From Rhizobium tumorigenes (GTDB lineage: Bacteria > Pseudomonadota > Alphaproteobacteria > Rhizobiales > Rhizobiaceae): DNA of 64,000 bases. A program made the translations under genes and the position numbers. The notes beneath the pieces were generated by a model that saw only the letters and a list, made by a program, of their open reading frames with translations, searched no databases and was not told the origin of the DNA. Location of the stretch: positions 1 to 64,000 of the forward strand of contig NZ_CP117255.1 in assembly GCF_003240565.2 (NCBI RefSeq). Direction: 5' to 3'. Numbering within the stretch: position 1 is the stretch's first letter; each line of letters begins with the position of its first letter. Shown here piece after piece: positions 8,860-18,043 of the stretch.

Positions 8860-9102
8860 GGAGTTTCCCTTTTTGTAGTGGTTGCGCCTGCCAGCTTACG
8901 CCAAGCGTCCTTCTCATCCAAGCACTTCGCACGAACTTTGACAAAAAGCCTGGGTCGCCGACATGCGCTGAAAAGCGAGATTCCTGTGTGTGATGATGCC
9001 TTGCACCGATTGCGGCGGGCTTCTAGCGCTGCCGCATGGAAGAGTCAACAGGCTCGCCGCGAACCCTGGCAGAAGCACATCTACAGATTGAAATCATCGA
9101 CT

Positions 9103-10665
9103 CTAAAAGCCCGCAACCCTGGCCAGTGCACGCTTTTCGCGGCGACGCTGAACGGAGGAGGGGATGTTCATCGCCTCCCGGTATTTTGCCACCGTACGCC
9201 GTGCCAGCTCAACGCCATTCTTCTTGAGGTTGTCGACGATGTCGTCGTCCGACAGTACGCTGTCGGGAGCCTCCTGGACAATCAACTGCCGGATGCGATG
9301 ACGCACGGCCTCCGCAGAATGACTGTCGCCGCCTTCCACGGCGCTGATCGAGACGGTGAAGAAATATTTCAGCTCGAACAGCCCGCGCGGTGTCAGCATG
9401 TACTTGTTGGAGGTGACGCGGCTCACCGTCGATTCGTGCATCTTGATGGCGTCTGCAACAGTCTTGAGGTTGAGCGGCCGCAACTGGCTGACACCATTCA
9501 CCAGAAATGCGTCCTGCTGCCGGACGATTTCTTTCGCGACCTTCATGATCGTCTTGGCGCGCTGGTCGAGGCTGCGCGTCAGCCAGTTTGCCGTCTGCAG
9601 GCATTCGGACAGGAAGGAGTAGTCGTCACCGGTCTTCGATATCTTGGCGAAGTAGGACTGGTTGACCAGCACTCGCGGCAGGGTGTCGGGATTGAGCTCG
9701 ACCTGCCAGCTCCCGTCCTGGGCCCCACGGACGACGATGTCGGGCGTGATGGCTTCAGACATGCCCGTCTCGAAGCTGCTGCCAGGCTTCGGATTAAGCT
9801 GGCGGATCTCGCCCATCATGTCGAGAAGATCTTCCTCGTCCACGCCGCAGAGCCGCTTCAGCGTCGCAAAGTCGCGGCGGCCGAGGAGCTCCAGATGCTG
9901 CAGGAGCTGAGCCATGGCCGGATCCAGCCGGTCCTTCTGGCGAAGCTGTATCGCCAGGCATTCCGAAAGCGACCGTGCAAAGACGCCGGGCGGGTCGAGG
10001 GTCTGCAGGCAGGCAAGCACGCGCTCAACCTCCGCGCATGCGGTTCCCACACGCGCAGCCGTCTCGGCAACTTCACCGCGGAAATAGCCGGCATCGTCCA
10101 GTTGATCGACCAGATGCTCGGAAAGCATCCGGTCGGCGCTGGCTGGCAAAGCGAAAGGTATCTGCTGGTTGAGATGGTCGCGGAGCGAAATCTGGCCAGC
10201 GACGAAGTCGTCGAGATCGTAGCGTTCGGCGGCCTCGGTGTTGCCGGGCATCGATTTCCACTGGCTGACAAGCTCGGGCGCGTCCAGGCGCTGCGGCTGT
10301 CCGTCGTTGGGAAAGACATTGCTGAAATTGCTGTCGAGCTCGTCGTTCAGCCGCTCGGCATGGCCGGTGTTGCTGCTCTCGTACCAGTCGCTTGCAAGCT
10401 CGCCAGAGTTCCGCTCGGGGCCATCTTCACTGCGGCCATCTTCAGAAACGCCACGTGCCTCTTCTTCAGGCTCGCGGCTGTTGCCGCTGCCCAATTCGCC
10501 GTCATTCGATGAAAATTCGAGCAGCGGATTCTTTTCGACTTCCAGTGCGATGAACTGGTTGAGCTCCAGATGTGTCATCTGGAGCAGCTGAATTGATTGC
10601 ATCAGCTGCGGCGTCATGACCAGGCTTTGGCTCTGGCGCAGGAAAAGATTGGCGGATAAGGCCAT
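9103..10665 (-). CDS. rpoN: RNA polymerase sigma-54 factor
   Basis: A 520-residue sigma-54, which recognises -24/-12 promoters and needs AAA+ activators (NtrC, NifA, DctD in rhizobia). Seen: Gln- and Leu-rich region I (LRQSQSLVMTPQLMQSIQ), acidic region II (about 55-120), core-binding and HTH domains, and the RpoN box ARRTVAKYRE at about residues 488-497. The start ATG at 10665 gives the standard MALSANLFLRQ opening; an in-frame TTG eight codons upstream is less likely because its AGGAGG is only two bases away. Gene order lptB-rpoN-hpf-ptsN on the minus strand is conserved. Confidence 0.97.
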   Translation of the reverse strand: MALSANLFLRQSQSLVMTPQLMQSIQLLQMTHLELNQFIALEVEKNPLLEFSSNDGELGSGNSREPEEEARGVSEDGRSEDGPERNSGELASDWYESSNTGHAERLNDELDSNFSNVFPNDGQPQRLDAPELVSQWKSMPGNTEAAERYDLDDFVAGQISLRDHLNQQIPFALPASADRMLSEHLVDQLDDAGYFRGEVAETAARVGTACAEVERVLACLQTLDPPGVFARSLSECLAIQLRQKDRLDPAMAQLLQHLELLGRRDFATLKRLCGVDEEDLLDMMGEIRQLNPKPGSSFETGMSEAITPDIVVRGAQDGSWQVELNPDTLPRVLVNQSYFAKISKTGDDYSFLSECLQTANWLTRSLDQRAKTIMKVAKEIVRQQDAFLVNGVSQLRPLNLKTVADAIKMHESTVSRVTSNKYMLTPRGLFELKYFFTVSISAVEGGDSHSAEAVRHRIRQLIVQEAPDSVLSDDDIVDNLKKNGVELARRTVAKYREAMNIPSSVQRRREKRALARVAGF

Positions 10666-10822
10666 GACGGACGCAAAACTCCCCTTCAATCCCTCCTGGA
10701 AAATGCTGAGAGCGCTTAAAAACGGTCAGCCTTTTCCAACTGGCCCAAAAATTGCTTTTTTATTGGGTTTGGTCAAGGGCATGTCGGGGGGCAGAGGTTA
10801 TTTTCTGTGCCAGAATAATCTA

Positions 10823-11632
10823 TCAGAGGCTGAAATTGTCGCCAAGGTAGAGCCGGCGAACCTCGGGATTATTAACGATATCGTGGGCTCGTCCATGCGT
10901 CAGCACTTCTCCCGCGTGGATGATGTAGGCGCGGTCGATAAGTCCCAGCGTTTCGCGGACGTTATGGTCGGTGATCAGGACGCCGATGCCGCGCGCCGTT
11001 AGATGGTGCACCAGGTTCTGGATGTCCGAAACGGAGATTGGATCGACGCCTGCGAAAGGCTCGTCGAGCAGCATAAACGTCGGGTCGGTGGCGACAGCGC
11101 GGGCAATTTCCAGGCGCCTGCGTTCACCCCCGGAAAGGGCTATGGCCGGCATGGTGCGCAGGTTGCGAATGTGGAATTCCTCGAGCAGGTCGTCGAGCTT
11201 GCTTTCGCGCTCATCCTTGCTCTTGATATGGACTTCAAGCACCGCGCGGATGTTTTCCTCGACGCTCAGGCCGCGAAAAATCGAGGCTTCCTGCGGCAGA
11301 TAGCCGACGCCGAGCCGCGAGCGGCGGTACATCGGCATCGTTGTCACATCGTTGCCGTCGATTTCGATGGTACCTTCATCGACCGGAACCAGTCCGGTGA
11401 TCATGTAGAAACAGGTTGTCTTGCCGGCCCCGTTCGGGCCGAGCAGGCCAACAGCCTCTCCGCGCCGGACGACGAGCGATACGCCATTGACGACACGCCG
11501 CGTCCGGTATGTCTTGGTCAGTCCGCGGGCTATCAGCGTACCCTGATAGCGGACCTTGTCGCCGGCAGGAGGTTGCATCGAAGCGGACGGCTCGGAAGTG
11601 CCGAAGTTAGTGGTCATGTCTGGCGCTGTCAC
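10823..11632 (-). CDS. lptB: LptB, ATPase of the LPS export system
   Basis: A 269-residue ABC ATPase that powers extraction of lipopolysaccharide from the inner membrane together with LptF, LptG and LptC. Seen: Walker A GPNGAGKT (residues 65-72), Q-loop LPQEAS, signature LSGGERRR, Walker B LLLDEPFAGVD and the switch His in ITDHNV. The C terminus (RRLYLGDNFSL) is the usual LptB ending. Start is GTG at 11632 or ATG five codons later (11617); neither is decided. It follows lptC and lptA on the same strand, 13 bases after lptA, and precedes rpoN. Confidence 0.95.
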   Translation of the reverse strand: MTAPDMTTNFGTSEPSASMQPPAGDKVRYQGTLIARGLTKTYRTRRVVNGVSLVVRRGEAVGLLGPNGAGKTTCFYMITGLVPVDEGTIEIDGNDVTTMPMYRRSRLGVGYLPQEASIFRGLSVEENIRAVLEVHIKSKDERESKLDDLLEEFHIRNLRTMPAIALSGGERRRLEIARAVATDPTFMLLDEPFAGVDPISVSDIQNLVHHLTARGIGVLITDHNVRETLGLIDRAYIIHAGEVLTHGRAHDIVNNPEVRRLYLGDNFSL

Positions 11633-11645
11633 TTAAAGGTCGCGA

Positions 11646-12299
11646 TCAGTTCGTCTTGGCAGCGGCTGGCTGCTTTGACTTCGGATCGAGCTGGATCTGC
11701 ACGCGGCCGCCGCAGCTGTCGAGCTGGGCTTCGCCGGTGTCCATGTGAACTGTCAGCATGCAGCCCGTGAACACATTGGGACCGTCGGTCAGGATAACCT
11801 TGTCGCCCTTGAGGACGGCGAGCTGGGCTGCCATGTCGAACGAACCGTTATCGGCAGTAGCCGTCTGGGTGCCTGAGGTCAGGTAAACCTTCTCGGACAC
11901 CAGGATGTGGTCGATATCGGTGTCTCCGGAAACGACAGAGTTGCCTGCAGCTGGCTTCTTCGTTTCGGCAACGGGTGCTGCCTTGCCGTTGGCATCCGGC
12001 TGCGGCTTCTTCTTGTAGAAGACGATCATCTTCCCGGCCTTCATCGTCGTCGTACCCTGGACGACGTTGACCTTGCCTGTGAATACGGCGTTGCTTTCCG
12101 AATCATGGATTTCCAGCTTGTCGCTTTCGATCTGGATCGGTTGGTCCTTGTTGAGATTAAGGCCAGTCATCTTGGTAGTGGTCGACTGCTGGGCGCTGGC
12201 GCCTACCGCTGTCATCAAAGCGAAAATGCCGATCGCGCCGGCCAGAGCGGCTTGACGGAGACCAGAGTTGGAAAAGTGCATGCGACAATCGTTTGTCAT
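11646..12299 (-). CDS. lptA: LptA/OstA-like periplasmic LPS transport protein
   Basis: A 217-residue protein with an N-terminal signal peptide (hydrophobic stretch about 15-34, likely cleavage after Ala-Ser-Ala, residue 36) and an OstA/LptA beta-jellyroll domain, opening with the IQIESDKLEIHDSES strand and continuing with VFTGKVNVVQG. LptA forms the periplasmic bridge from LptC to LptDE. A Pro/Ala/Lys-rich insert (about 98-118) between jellyroll strands is an added feature compared with the E. coli protein. It lies between lptC and lptB, the usual order. Confidence 0.9.
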   Translation of the reverse strand: MTNDCRMHFSNSGLRQAALAGAIGIFALMTAVGASAQQSTTTKMTGLNLNKDQPIQIESDKLEIHDSESNAVFTGKVNVVQGTTTMKAGKMIVFYKKKPQPDANGKAAPVAETKKPAAGNSVVSGDTDIDHILVSEKVYLTSGTQTATADNGSFDMAAQLAVLKGDKVILTDGPNVFTGCMLTVHMDTGEAQLDSCGGRVQIQLDPKSKQPAAAKTN

Positions 12300-12313
12300 G
12301 GTCCGCCCGGCGG

Positions 12314-12976
12314 TTAGCTGCCCGTATTGTGGATGGTGGAAGCATCGATGTGCATTTTCACCTGTCCGTCGAATTCGATTACATTTCCCTTATCCGTCAT
12401 CTTGAGCGACTGTGCAACAATTGACGCGAGGCCTTTGAAGATTGCGACGGGCTGTTGCGTAACGAGCGATCCACCTTTGATATCGAGGAAGGCGCCTTTG
12501 AATTCCGCACGTAGGCCGTTGTCGAGCGTCACGGTAAAGGGCTCCGTCAGCCTCATGGTATCTGCAGCTCGGTCGAAGTCTCCACTAAGGGCGGTGACAT
12601 GGGCGACGCCGTCACTAACCGGCATGGCTGCCTTGATGTTCTTCAGCGTTATCATGTTCGGGTTCTTGATGTCCTGCAGCGCTTTTTCGGCAAGCATCGA
12701 GTAATTGATACCGTCGGCATTGCGCCCGGCGATTGCCGGTCTCTGCATGACGATCTTGCCGTCCTCGATGGATGCGCCCTGGATCGAGATGTTTTCCGGC
12801 AGGTAGGCGCGCACCACCGAGACGGTGACGAAAATCAGCGAGATGATGACGGCTGCGATCGGCAGCAGAATTTTCAAGCGGCGGACGCGTCCGGAGTTCA
12901 CCACTGCGGCATCGTAAGCGCGCAGTTCGGGTGTCGCTGGGCGGCCCGGGCCGGTTGATTCGGCAGTGTTTGACAT
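12314..12976 (-). CDS. lptC: LptC, inner-membrane anchor of the LPS bridge
   Basis: A 220-residue bitopic protein: cytoplasmic N terminus, one membrane helix (about residues 33-56, LKILLPIAAVIISLIFVTV), then a periplasmic OstA-like jellyroll domain. It receives lipopolysaccharide from LptBFG and passes it to LptA. ATG at 12976 is preferred because homology begins there; an upstream in-frame GTG at 13027 adds 17 residues that look untranslated. First gene of the lptC-lptA-lptB-rpoN group and divergent from sppA. In some rhizobia a ribonuclease D gene lies upstream; none is seen here. Confidence 0.87.
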   Translation of the reverse strand: MSNTAESTGPGRPATPELRAYDAAVVNSGRVRRLKILLPIAAVIISLIFVTVSVVRAYLPENISIQGASIEDGKIVMQRPAIAGRNADGINYSMLAEKALQDIKNPNMITLKNIKAAMPVSDGVAHVTALSGDFDRAADTMRLTEPFTVTLDNGLRAEFKGAFLDIKGGSLVTQQPVAIFKGLASIVAQSLKMTDKGNVIEFDGQVKMHIDASTIHNTGS

Positions 12977-13128
12977 CGGCGGTCCGTCTCTCTGGTTCCG
13001 GCAGCGCGGTTTGTGCAGCGCACACACGGGCTCGCAATCACATTTCGCACGCTTGCATTAGCTTGCCAATACGCATTTTTTTCGGCAACAAAAGGCGTTG
13101 GGTTCAAACGACGACAGACATCTGTCCG

Positions 13129-13156
13129 TTGACCATATGCTGCTGTAAGTTAACAA
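13129..13156 (+). promoter_or_regulatory. Weak sigma-70-type promoter candidate for sppA
   Basis: TTGACC (13129-13134), a 16-base spacer and TAACAA (13151-13156) lie 54 bases before the sppA start. A CGCCG/CGGCG stem follows. The -10 is poor. The rest of the 233-base gap between lptC and sppA shows no gene. Confidence 0.3.
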
Positions 13157-13209
13157 CGCCGCGTTTTCGGCGGTGATCTGGTTATTGTCATAAAAGGAAA
13201 TAGGACCTC

Positions 13210-14166
13210 ATGGAGAGTTCTGCAATTGCGGATCGTCGACAATTACGCCGCAAGTTAAGCTTCTGGCGCATTGTTGCAGTCCTCCTGCTGATTGGTGTCG
13301 GCTTTGCATTCTATCGTTTCGCCGGTGGCGAACTCGGTGCCGGCCGCAAGCCGCAGATCGCGCGCGTCGCAATTGCCGGTGTGATCCAGGATGACAAGGA
13401 ACTGCTGGAGCGCCTGAAGACGATCGAGGACGACAACCAGGTCAAGGCGCTGATCGTATCGATTTCATCGCCGGGTGGGACCACTTATGGCGGTGAGCGC
13501 ATCTTCAAGGCTATCCGCGCGGTGGCTGCCAAGAAGCCGGTCGTGTCCGATATCCGGACGATGGCCGCCTCGGCCGGCTACCTCGTCGCCGCTGCCGGAG
13601 ATACCATCGTTGCCGGCGATACCTCGATCACCGGCTCGATCGGCGTGCTCCTCCAGTATCCGCAGGTCAAGGATCTGCTCGACAAACTCGGCGTCTCCAT
13701 GGAGGCGATCAAGTCGTCACCGATGAAGGCCGAGCCTTCGCCATTTCATCCGCCGAGCGACGAAGCCAAGGCCATGATCAACAATATGGTGATGGACAGC
13801 TATGGCTGGTTCGTCGATCTCGTTGCGGATCGCCGTAAATTGCCGCGCGATCAGGTCCTGAAACTGGCCGATGGCAGCATCTTTACCGGCCGCCAGGCCT
13901 TGGCAAACAAGCTGGTAGACAGTCTCGGCGGCGACGATGACATCCGAGCCTACCTCGAAACGCGAAAGGTCGGCAAGGACCTGCCTGTCTTCGATTGGGA
14001 TGCGCCACGTCGCACATCGCCATTCTTCCTGCCCGGCGCTGCGGCCGATATCATCACATTGCTCGGTTATGGCGATTTTGTTAAGGGTGATGGCGCGCAG
14101 AAGCTGTTGTCCGAGAAGTTGTTTCTTGACGGCCTGCTTTCTGTTTGGCAGGGTGATGCGCATTGA
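13210..14166 (+). CDS. sppA: SppA-like signal peptide peptidase (S49 family)
   Basis: A 318-residue S49 serine protease, short (bacillus-type) form. Seen: an N-terminal membrane helix (about 19-38), the Ser/Lys dyad with nucleophile S121 in MAASAGYL and general base K173 in SSPMKAEP, and the SSPGG turn (86-90). It degrades cleaved signal peptides and possibly misfolded membrane proteins. AGGAAATAGG precedes the ATG. It leads a plus-strand run with ihfB 25 bases downstream, an order found widely in alphaproteobacteria. Confidence 0.92.
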   Translation: MESSAIADRRQLRRKLSFWRIVAVLLLIGVGFAFYRFAGGELGAGRKPQIARVAIAGVIQDDKELLERLKTIEDDNQVKALIVSISSPGGTTYGGERIFKAIRAVAAKKPVVSDIRTMAASAGYLVAAAGDTIVAGDTSITGSIGVLLQYPQVKDLLDKLGVSMEAIKSSPMKAEPSPFHPPSDEAKAMINNMVMDSYGWFVDLVADRRKLPRDQVLKLADGSIFTGRQALANKLVDSLGGDDDIRAYLETRKVGKDLPVFDWDAPRRTSPFFLPGAAADIITLLGYGDFVKGDGAQKLLSEKLFLDGLLSVWQGDAH

Positions 14167-14191
14167 TAAATCAATGATTTAGGGGGCCACC

Positions 14192-14497
14192 GTGATCAAA
14201 TCGGAATTGGTGCAGATCGTTGCGGCGCGAAATCCGCATCTTTATCACCGTGACGTCGAGAATATCGTCAATGCGGTCCTCGACGAGATCACGGATGCCC
14301 TGGCTGGCGGTAACCGGGTCGAGCTGCGCGGTTTCGGTGCTTTTTCGGTTAAAAACCGCCCTTCGCGCTCCGGTCGCAACCCGCGCACCGGCGATACTGT
14401 CTTCGTCGAGGAGAAATGGGTACCGTTCTTCAAGACAGGTAAAGAGCTCCGCGAGCGCCTCAATCCTGACAGCCATGACGAAGACGACGACAGCTGA
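14192..14497 (+). CDS. ihfB: Integration host factor subunit beta
   Basis: A 101-residue HU/IHF-type DNA-bending protein. Seen: two N-terminal helices, the beta-arm region with [11 protein letters not shown] and the family signature GRNPRTGD with the intercalating proline, and the IHF-beta-like C terminus [11 protein letters not shown] followed by an acidic tail. IHF acts as a heterodimer with the alpha subunit (not here) and bends DNA at sigma-54 promoters among others, which is notable given rpoN nearby. Short gap to sppA suggests cotranscription. Confidence 0.95.
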   Translation: MIKSELVQIVAARNPHLYHRDVENIVNAVLDEITDALAGGNRVELRGFGAFSVKNRPSRSGRNPRTGDTVFVEEKWVPFFKTGKELRERLNPDSHDEDDDS

Positions 14498-14638
14498 GAC
14501 CGCTATCCAAGCCGTTGCCTCTTGAAGTTGCCCCAATCGTTCTTATCCTGTCGCCGGGAAGAAGATCAACGTTCGAGGGCAATGTGGTGCCCGCCTGCGG
14601 TAGCGCTTGATTGCCTGACTTCGACAAGGAGACTGTGA

Positions 14639-14971
14639 ATGGCAAAGAAGATCGTCAACCTGCTTGTGCTGCTGCCCATCGGCATCATCCTCATCATCTT
14701 CTGCGTCGCCAACCGGGAGCTTGTGACGATGGCGTTCAATCCGTTCCGCCCCGAAGATCAAGTCCTGTCTCTCAGCGCACCGTTGTTCGTGTTCCTTTTC
14801 GTGACGCTGATCCTCGGCATGGTTATTGGGTCGGCTGCGACTTGGTTCACGCAGGGGCGGTACCGTAAGCGTGCCCGCACGGAAGCCCGCGAGGCTGTCC
14901 GCTGGCAGGCCGAGGCCGACCGTCATCGCAATCGCGCCGAACAGATCGCCGGCCATCTGCCGGCAAAGTGA
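14639..14971 (+). CDS. LapA-domain (DUF1049) inner-membrane protein
   Basis: A 110-residue protein with two membrane helices (about 5-24 and 47-70) joined by a short loop with FNPF, then a basic cytoplasmic coiled tail (RYRKRARTEAREAVRWQAEA). This is the lipopolysaccharide assembly protein A domain layout. In enterobacteria LapA/LapB control LpxC turnover; in alphaproteobacteria the role is not settled. It follows ihfB by 141 bases, an order shared with other rhizobia. It ends one base before the convergent GNAT gene. Confidence 0.8.
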   Translation: MAKKIVNLLVLLPIGIILIIFCVANRELVTMAFNPFRPEDQVLSLSAPLFVFLFVTLILGMVIGSAATWFTQGRYRKRARTEAREAVRWQAEADRHRNRAEQIAGHLPAK

Positions 14972-14972
14972 A

Positions 14973-15431
14973 TTACAAATTCCAGTCTGTAACCGGCCTG
15001 AACACCATGTCGTTGTAGTCGCCCTCGGCGGATGTCCCGAGGCCGGTCACGACAAACCCTCTTTGCTCGTAGAATCTCCGCGCAGCCTTGTTCTTCACCA
15101 GGCATTTCAGGCGGTAACGTCGCCGTGGCCATCCGGGCAATGCCTGCAGCAAGGCCGTTCCCGCTCCGGCGCCCTGCCATCCCGCGCTGATGTAGAGCAT
15201 GTGGATGAACGCGTCCGCATTTAGAATAGCGATAAACCCTGCAATCGTCCCACCGGCATCCTCGCAGACGAAAATGCTTTCGCCCTTCGAGTGAGTGGCA
15301 AAGTCTTCGAGGAGGAAGCGGGCGGGATCGACCCAGGTAAATGTCGCGCGCCGAGCCTTCAGGTAGATGTCTGAAAGCATCGGCTGATCGCCATCGACCG
15401 CCGGTCGGATATTCCATTGTCCTGTCGTCAA
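14973..15431 (-). CDS. GNAT-family N-acetyltransferase
   Basis: A 152-residue single-domain acetyltransferase. The acetyl-CoA pyrophosphate loop is visible as GWQGAGAGTALL (about 87-98), with the FIHMLYIS beta-4 strand before it and the NKAARRFYEQRGF motif after it. Substrate unknown. It is convergent with the lapA-like gene and 27 bases downstream of the CoxG-like gene on the same strand. Confidence 0.85.
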   Translation of the reverse strand: MTTGQWNIRPAVDGDQPMLSDIYLKARRATFTWVDPARFLLEDFATHSKGESIFVCEDAGGTIAGFIAILNADAFIHMLYISAGWQGAGAGTALLQALPGWPRRRYRLKCLVKNKAARRFYEQRGFVVTGLGTSAEGDYNDMVFRPVTDWNL

Positions 15432-15458
15432 GCGGGTGCCTTGGGATAGAGCCTGTCT

Positions 15459-15911
15459 TTAAGCTTCGATCTTGCCATTGATTGCAGCGTTGAAGTCATC
15501 GAAGAACTGCTGGGCCAGCTTCTTGGCGCTGGAATCGATCAGTCGCGAGCCCATATTGGCGATCCGCCCGCCGATCTCGCCGCGCGCTGTATAGTGCAGG
15601 ATCGTCTCTGCGCCGTCTGCCTCGAGCACCACGTCAGCGCCACCCTTGGCAAAGCCGGCGATACCGCCCCTGCCTTCGCCCTCGATGGTGTAGCTGTCAG
15701 GTGCATTGATGTTGGAGAGCTTAACATCCCCATGAAACGAGGCGGACAGCGGGCCGATGCGGAATTTGATCAGGGCGACAAACTCCGTCGGCGACACCCG
15801 CTCGAAGCTTTCACAGCGTGGAATGCATTGCTTGATGATCTCTGGGTCGTTGAGCGCGGCCCACACGGCATCTCGTGATGCGGTAATTCGCACTTCGCCG
15901 GTCATGTCCAT
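15459..15911 (-). CDS. CoxG-like SRPBCC-fold protein
   Basis: A 150-residue protein of the CO dehydrogenase subunit G (CoxG) branch of the START/SRPBCC superfamily: MTGEVRITASRDAVWAALND opens the fold (split across residues 3-22), then FHGDVKLSNI, GGIAGFAKGGADVVL and a C-terminal helix with SAKKLAQQFFDDF. In carboxydotrophs CoxG assists CO dehydrogenase membrane attachment, but most rhizobial copies stand alone and probably bind a hydrophobic ligand. No CO dehydrogenase genes are nearby. Possibly cotranscribed with the GNAT gene downstream. Confidence 0.82.
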   Translation of the reverse strand: MDMTGEVRITASRDAVWAALNDPEIIKQCIPRCESFERVSPTEFVALIKFRIGPLSASFHGDVKLSNINAPDSYTIEGEGRGGIAGFAKGGADVVLEADGAETILHYTARGEIGGRIANMGSRLIDSSAKKLAQQFFDDFNAAINGKIEA

Positions 15912-16022
15912 CGTTCATCTCCCTGTATGCCTGCACTTCGGCCGACAATTGCAGATCGGAAAGCGCTTTGCCAAGAGCCGCCCAGATGCTATTTGCACGC
16001 CGACGTCAATATCGAGACAACA

Positions 16023-17186
16023 ATGGTGAAACAAAAGGAACGCCGGCCGGGACAAAGGTCGAGCGCTGGCCCGGGTGGCAAAGCCCCGCGCGCGGACGCC
16101 CCGAGCGGCCGCGCCAAGCCCTATGCCAAACCTGCGCGCGACACGAGGCCGGTGCGCGACGAGCGTCCCCGCGAGGCGACACCCCGTGCGGAAGCCGCGC
16201 GCAGTGAGCGCATTGCCGAAACCCAAGGTGGACCCGCCGCTGCCGAGCGTCCCTTGCTGGTGCGCAGCGGCGAGCGACCGCCAGAACGCGTGCCGATCAT
16301 CCTCGAATCCTCTGGCGCTGGAGATTTTCATCTCATCGACATGGGCAATGGGCTGAAGCTCGAGCAATACGGCCCCTACCGGATTGTTCGCCCCGAAGCT
16401 CAGGCCCTATGGCCGCCGACTTTGCCTGCTTCGGTCTGGGAGAATGCCGATGCCATCTTTACCGGTGATACGGAAGAAGACGGCATGGGACGCTGGCGCT
16501 TTCCCCGCGCAGCGCTCGGCGAAACATGGCCGCTGCAACTGCTCGACGTCGATTTCCATGGCCGCTTCACATCGTTCCGCCATGTCGGAGTCTTCCCCGA
16601 GCAGATCGTTCACTGGGAATGGATGAAACAGAAGATCGAGGCTTCGAAACGGCCGCTGAAGGTGCTGAACCTTTTCGGCTACACCGGCGTTGCCTCGCTG
16701 GTGGCAGCCCGGGCCGGTGCCGAGGTCACCCATGTCGATGCCTCCAAGAAGGCGATCGGCTGGGGTCGCGATAACCAGGCTCTTGGTCATATGGAGAAGC
16801 TGCCGATCCGGTGGATCTGCGAGGATGCCATGAAGTTCATCCTGCGCGAGGAACGGCGCGGCAATACCTACGATATCATCCTGACCGATCCACCAAAATT
16901 TGGCCGCGGCCCGAACGGCGAAGTCTGGCACCTGTTCGAGCATCTGCCGATGATGCTGGATATCTGCCGGCAAATCCTGTCGCCCGACGCCCTCGGCCTC
17001 GTGCTGACCGCCTACTCGATCCGCGCCAGCTTCTACTCGATTCATGAACTGATGCGCGAAACCATGCGCGGTGCCACTGGTGTCGTCGAATCCGGCGAAC
17101 TAGTCATCCGCGAGACCGGCCTCGACGGCAAGCAGCCGGGCAGGGCACTGTCCACTTCTCTTTTCAGCCGCTGGGTGCCGCAATGA
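16023..17186 (+). CDS. Class I SAM-dependent rRNA-type methyltransferase (RlmI-like)
   Basis: A 387-residue protein. The first about 75 residues are basic and Ala/Arg/Pro-rich (disordered RNA-binding tail), followed by a PUA-like segment and a Rossmann methyltransferase domain with motif I LNLFGYTGVASLVAA, motif II acidic residue in VTHVDAS, and catalytic motif IV TDPPKFGRG. The layout resembles COG1092 23S rRNA m5C methyltransferases (RlmI/RlmL-C). ATG at 16023 is preferred; an upstream ATG at 15927 adds 32 unconserved residues. The stop overlaps the next start (ATGA), indicating translational coupling to the TrmH-family gene. Confidence 0.82.
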   Translation: MVKQKERRPGQRSSAGPGGKAPRADAPSGRAKPYAKPARDTRPVRDERPREATPRAEAARSERIAETQGGPAAAERPLLVRSGERPPERVPIILESSGAGDFHLIDMGNGLKLEQYGPYRIVRPEAQALWPPTLPASVWENADAIFTGDTEEDGMGRWRFPRAALGETWPLQLLDVDFHGRFTSFRHVGVFPEQIVHWEWMKQKIEASKRPLKVLNLFGYTGVASLVAARAGAEVTHVDASKKAIGWGRDNQALGHMEKLPIRWICEDAMKFILREERRGNTYDIILTDPPKFGRGPNGEVWHLFEHLPMMLDICRQILSPDALGLVLTAYSIRASFYSIHELMRETMRGATGVVESGELVIRETGLDGKQPGRALSTSLFSRWVPQ

Positions 17187-18043
17187 ACGACGATTTTCGC
17201 GACGCAGGCGCGCGCCGGGTCGGTCAGGTCAAGGAAGTGACCTCCCTTGCCAATCCCATCATCAAGGACATTAAGGCGCTGACCGACAAGAAGGCGCGCC
17301 AGGAAACCGGCACCTTCATGGCCGAAGGCCTGAAGCTGGTAATTGACGCCATCGAACTCGGCTGGACCATCCGCACGCTGGTCTACGCGAAGGCTGCCAA
17401 GGGCAAGCCGCTTGTCGACAAGATGGCAGCCCGCACGGTGGCCTCCGGCGGGCTCGTGCTTGAGGTCAACGAGAAGGTGCTGTCCAGCATCACCCGACGC
17501 GACAATCCGCAAATGGTCGTTGGCATCTTCGATCAGCGCTGGCGGGCACTGAAGGACATCCGGCCTAAGGCGGGCGAGACCTATGTGGCGCTCGACCGCG
17601 TCCGCGATCCCGGCAACCTCGGCACTATCATCAGGACAGCCGATGCTGCCGGCGCCGCCGGCGTTATCCTTGTCGGCGAGACCACCGACCCGTTCTCGCT
17701 GGAAACTGTCCGCGCGACCATGGGATCGGTGTTCGCCGTGCCCGTCACCCATTCGACGGTCGACGAGTTTCTCGCCTGGAAGAAGAATGCAGGCGTTTCC
17801 GTCGTCGCCACCCATCTGGCCGGCGCCGTCGACTACCGCACCATCGATTACAAGAAGAAGCCGGTCGTGTTGCTGATGGGCAACGAGCAGTCCGGCCTGC
17901 CGGAAGCTCTTGCCACCCAGGCGGACGCCTTGGCGCGGATTCCTCAACAGGGACGTGCCGATTCTCTCAACCTTGCGGTGGCGACAGCCGTGATGCTGTT
18001 TGAGGCCCGCCGACATGTCCTGACGCTCAGCGAGGCAAGATGA
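17183..18043 (+). CDS. TrmH-family (SpoU) RNA 2'-O-methyltransferase
   Basis: A 286-residue SPOUT methyltransferase. An N-terminal RNA-binding L30e-like domain (about 15-115) precedes the knotted catalytic domain with motif 1 [17 protein letters not shown], motif 2 [11 protein letters not shown] and motif 3 [15 protein letters not shown]. The family 2'-O-methylates ribose in rRNA or tRNA; the exact target cannot be read. It overlaps the preceding methyltransferase gene and the following lspA by four bases each, so all three are probably coupled. Confidence 0.9.
   Translation: MNDDFRDAGARRVGQVKEVTSLANPIIKDIKALTDKKARQETGTFMAEGLKLVIDAIELGWTIRTLVYAKAAKGKPLVDKMAARTVASGGLVLEVNEKVLSSITRRDNPQMVVGIFDQRWRALKDIRPKAGETYVALDRVRDPGNLGTIIRTADAAGAAGVILVGETTDPFSLETVRATMGSVFAVPVTHSTVDEFLAWKKNAGVSVVATHLAGAVDYRTIDYKKKPVVLLMGNEQSGLPEALATQADALARIPQQGRADSLNLAVATAVMLFEARRHVLTLSEAR

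Noticed and set aside
8860..9102. Sigma-54 (-24/-12) promoter upstream of hpf
   Set aside because: A GG...GC pair exists on the minus strand (in CTTGGCGTAAGCTGGCAGG) but the spacing is one base short and the -12 lacks TTGC.
8155..10512. 785-codon plus-strand open frame
   Set aside because: It is antisense to hpf and rpoN, both of which have full family motifs. High GC content makes such long shadow frames common here.
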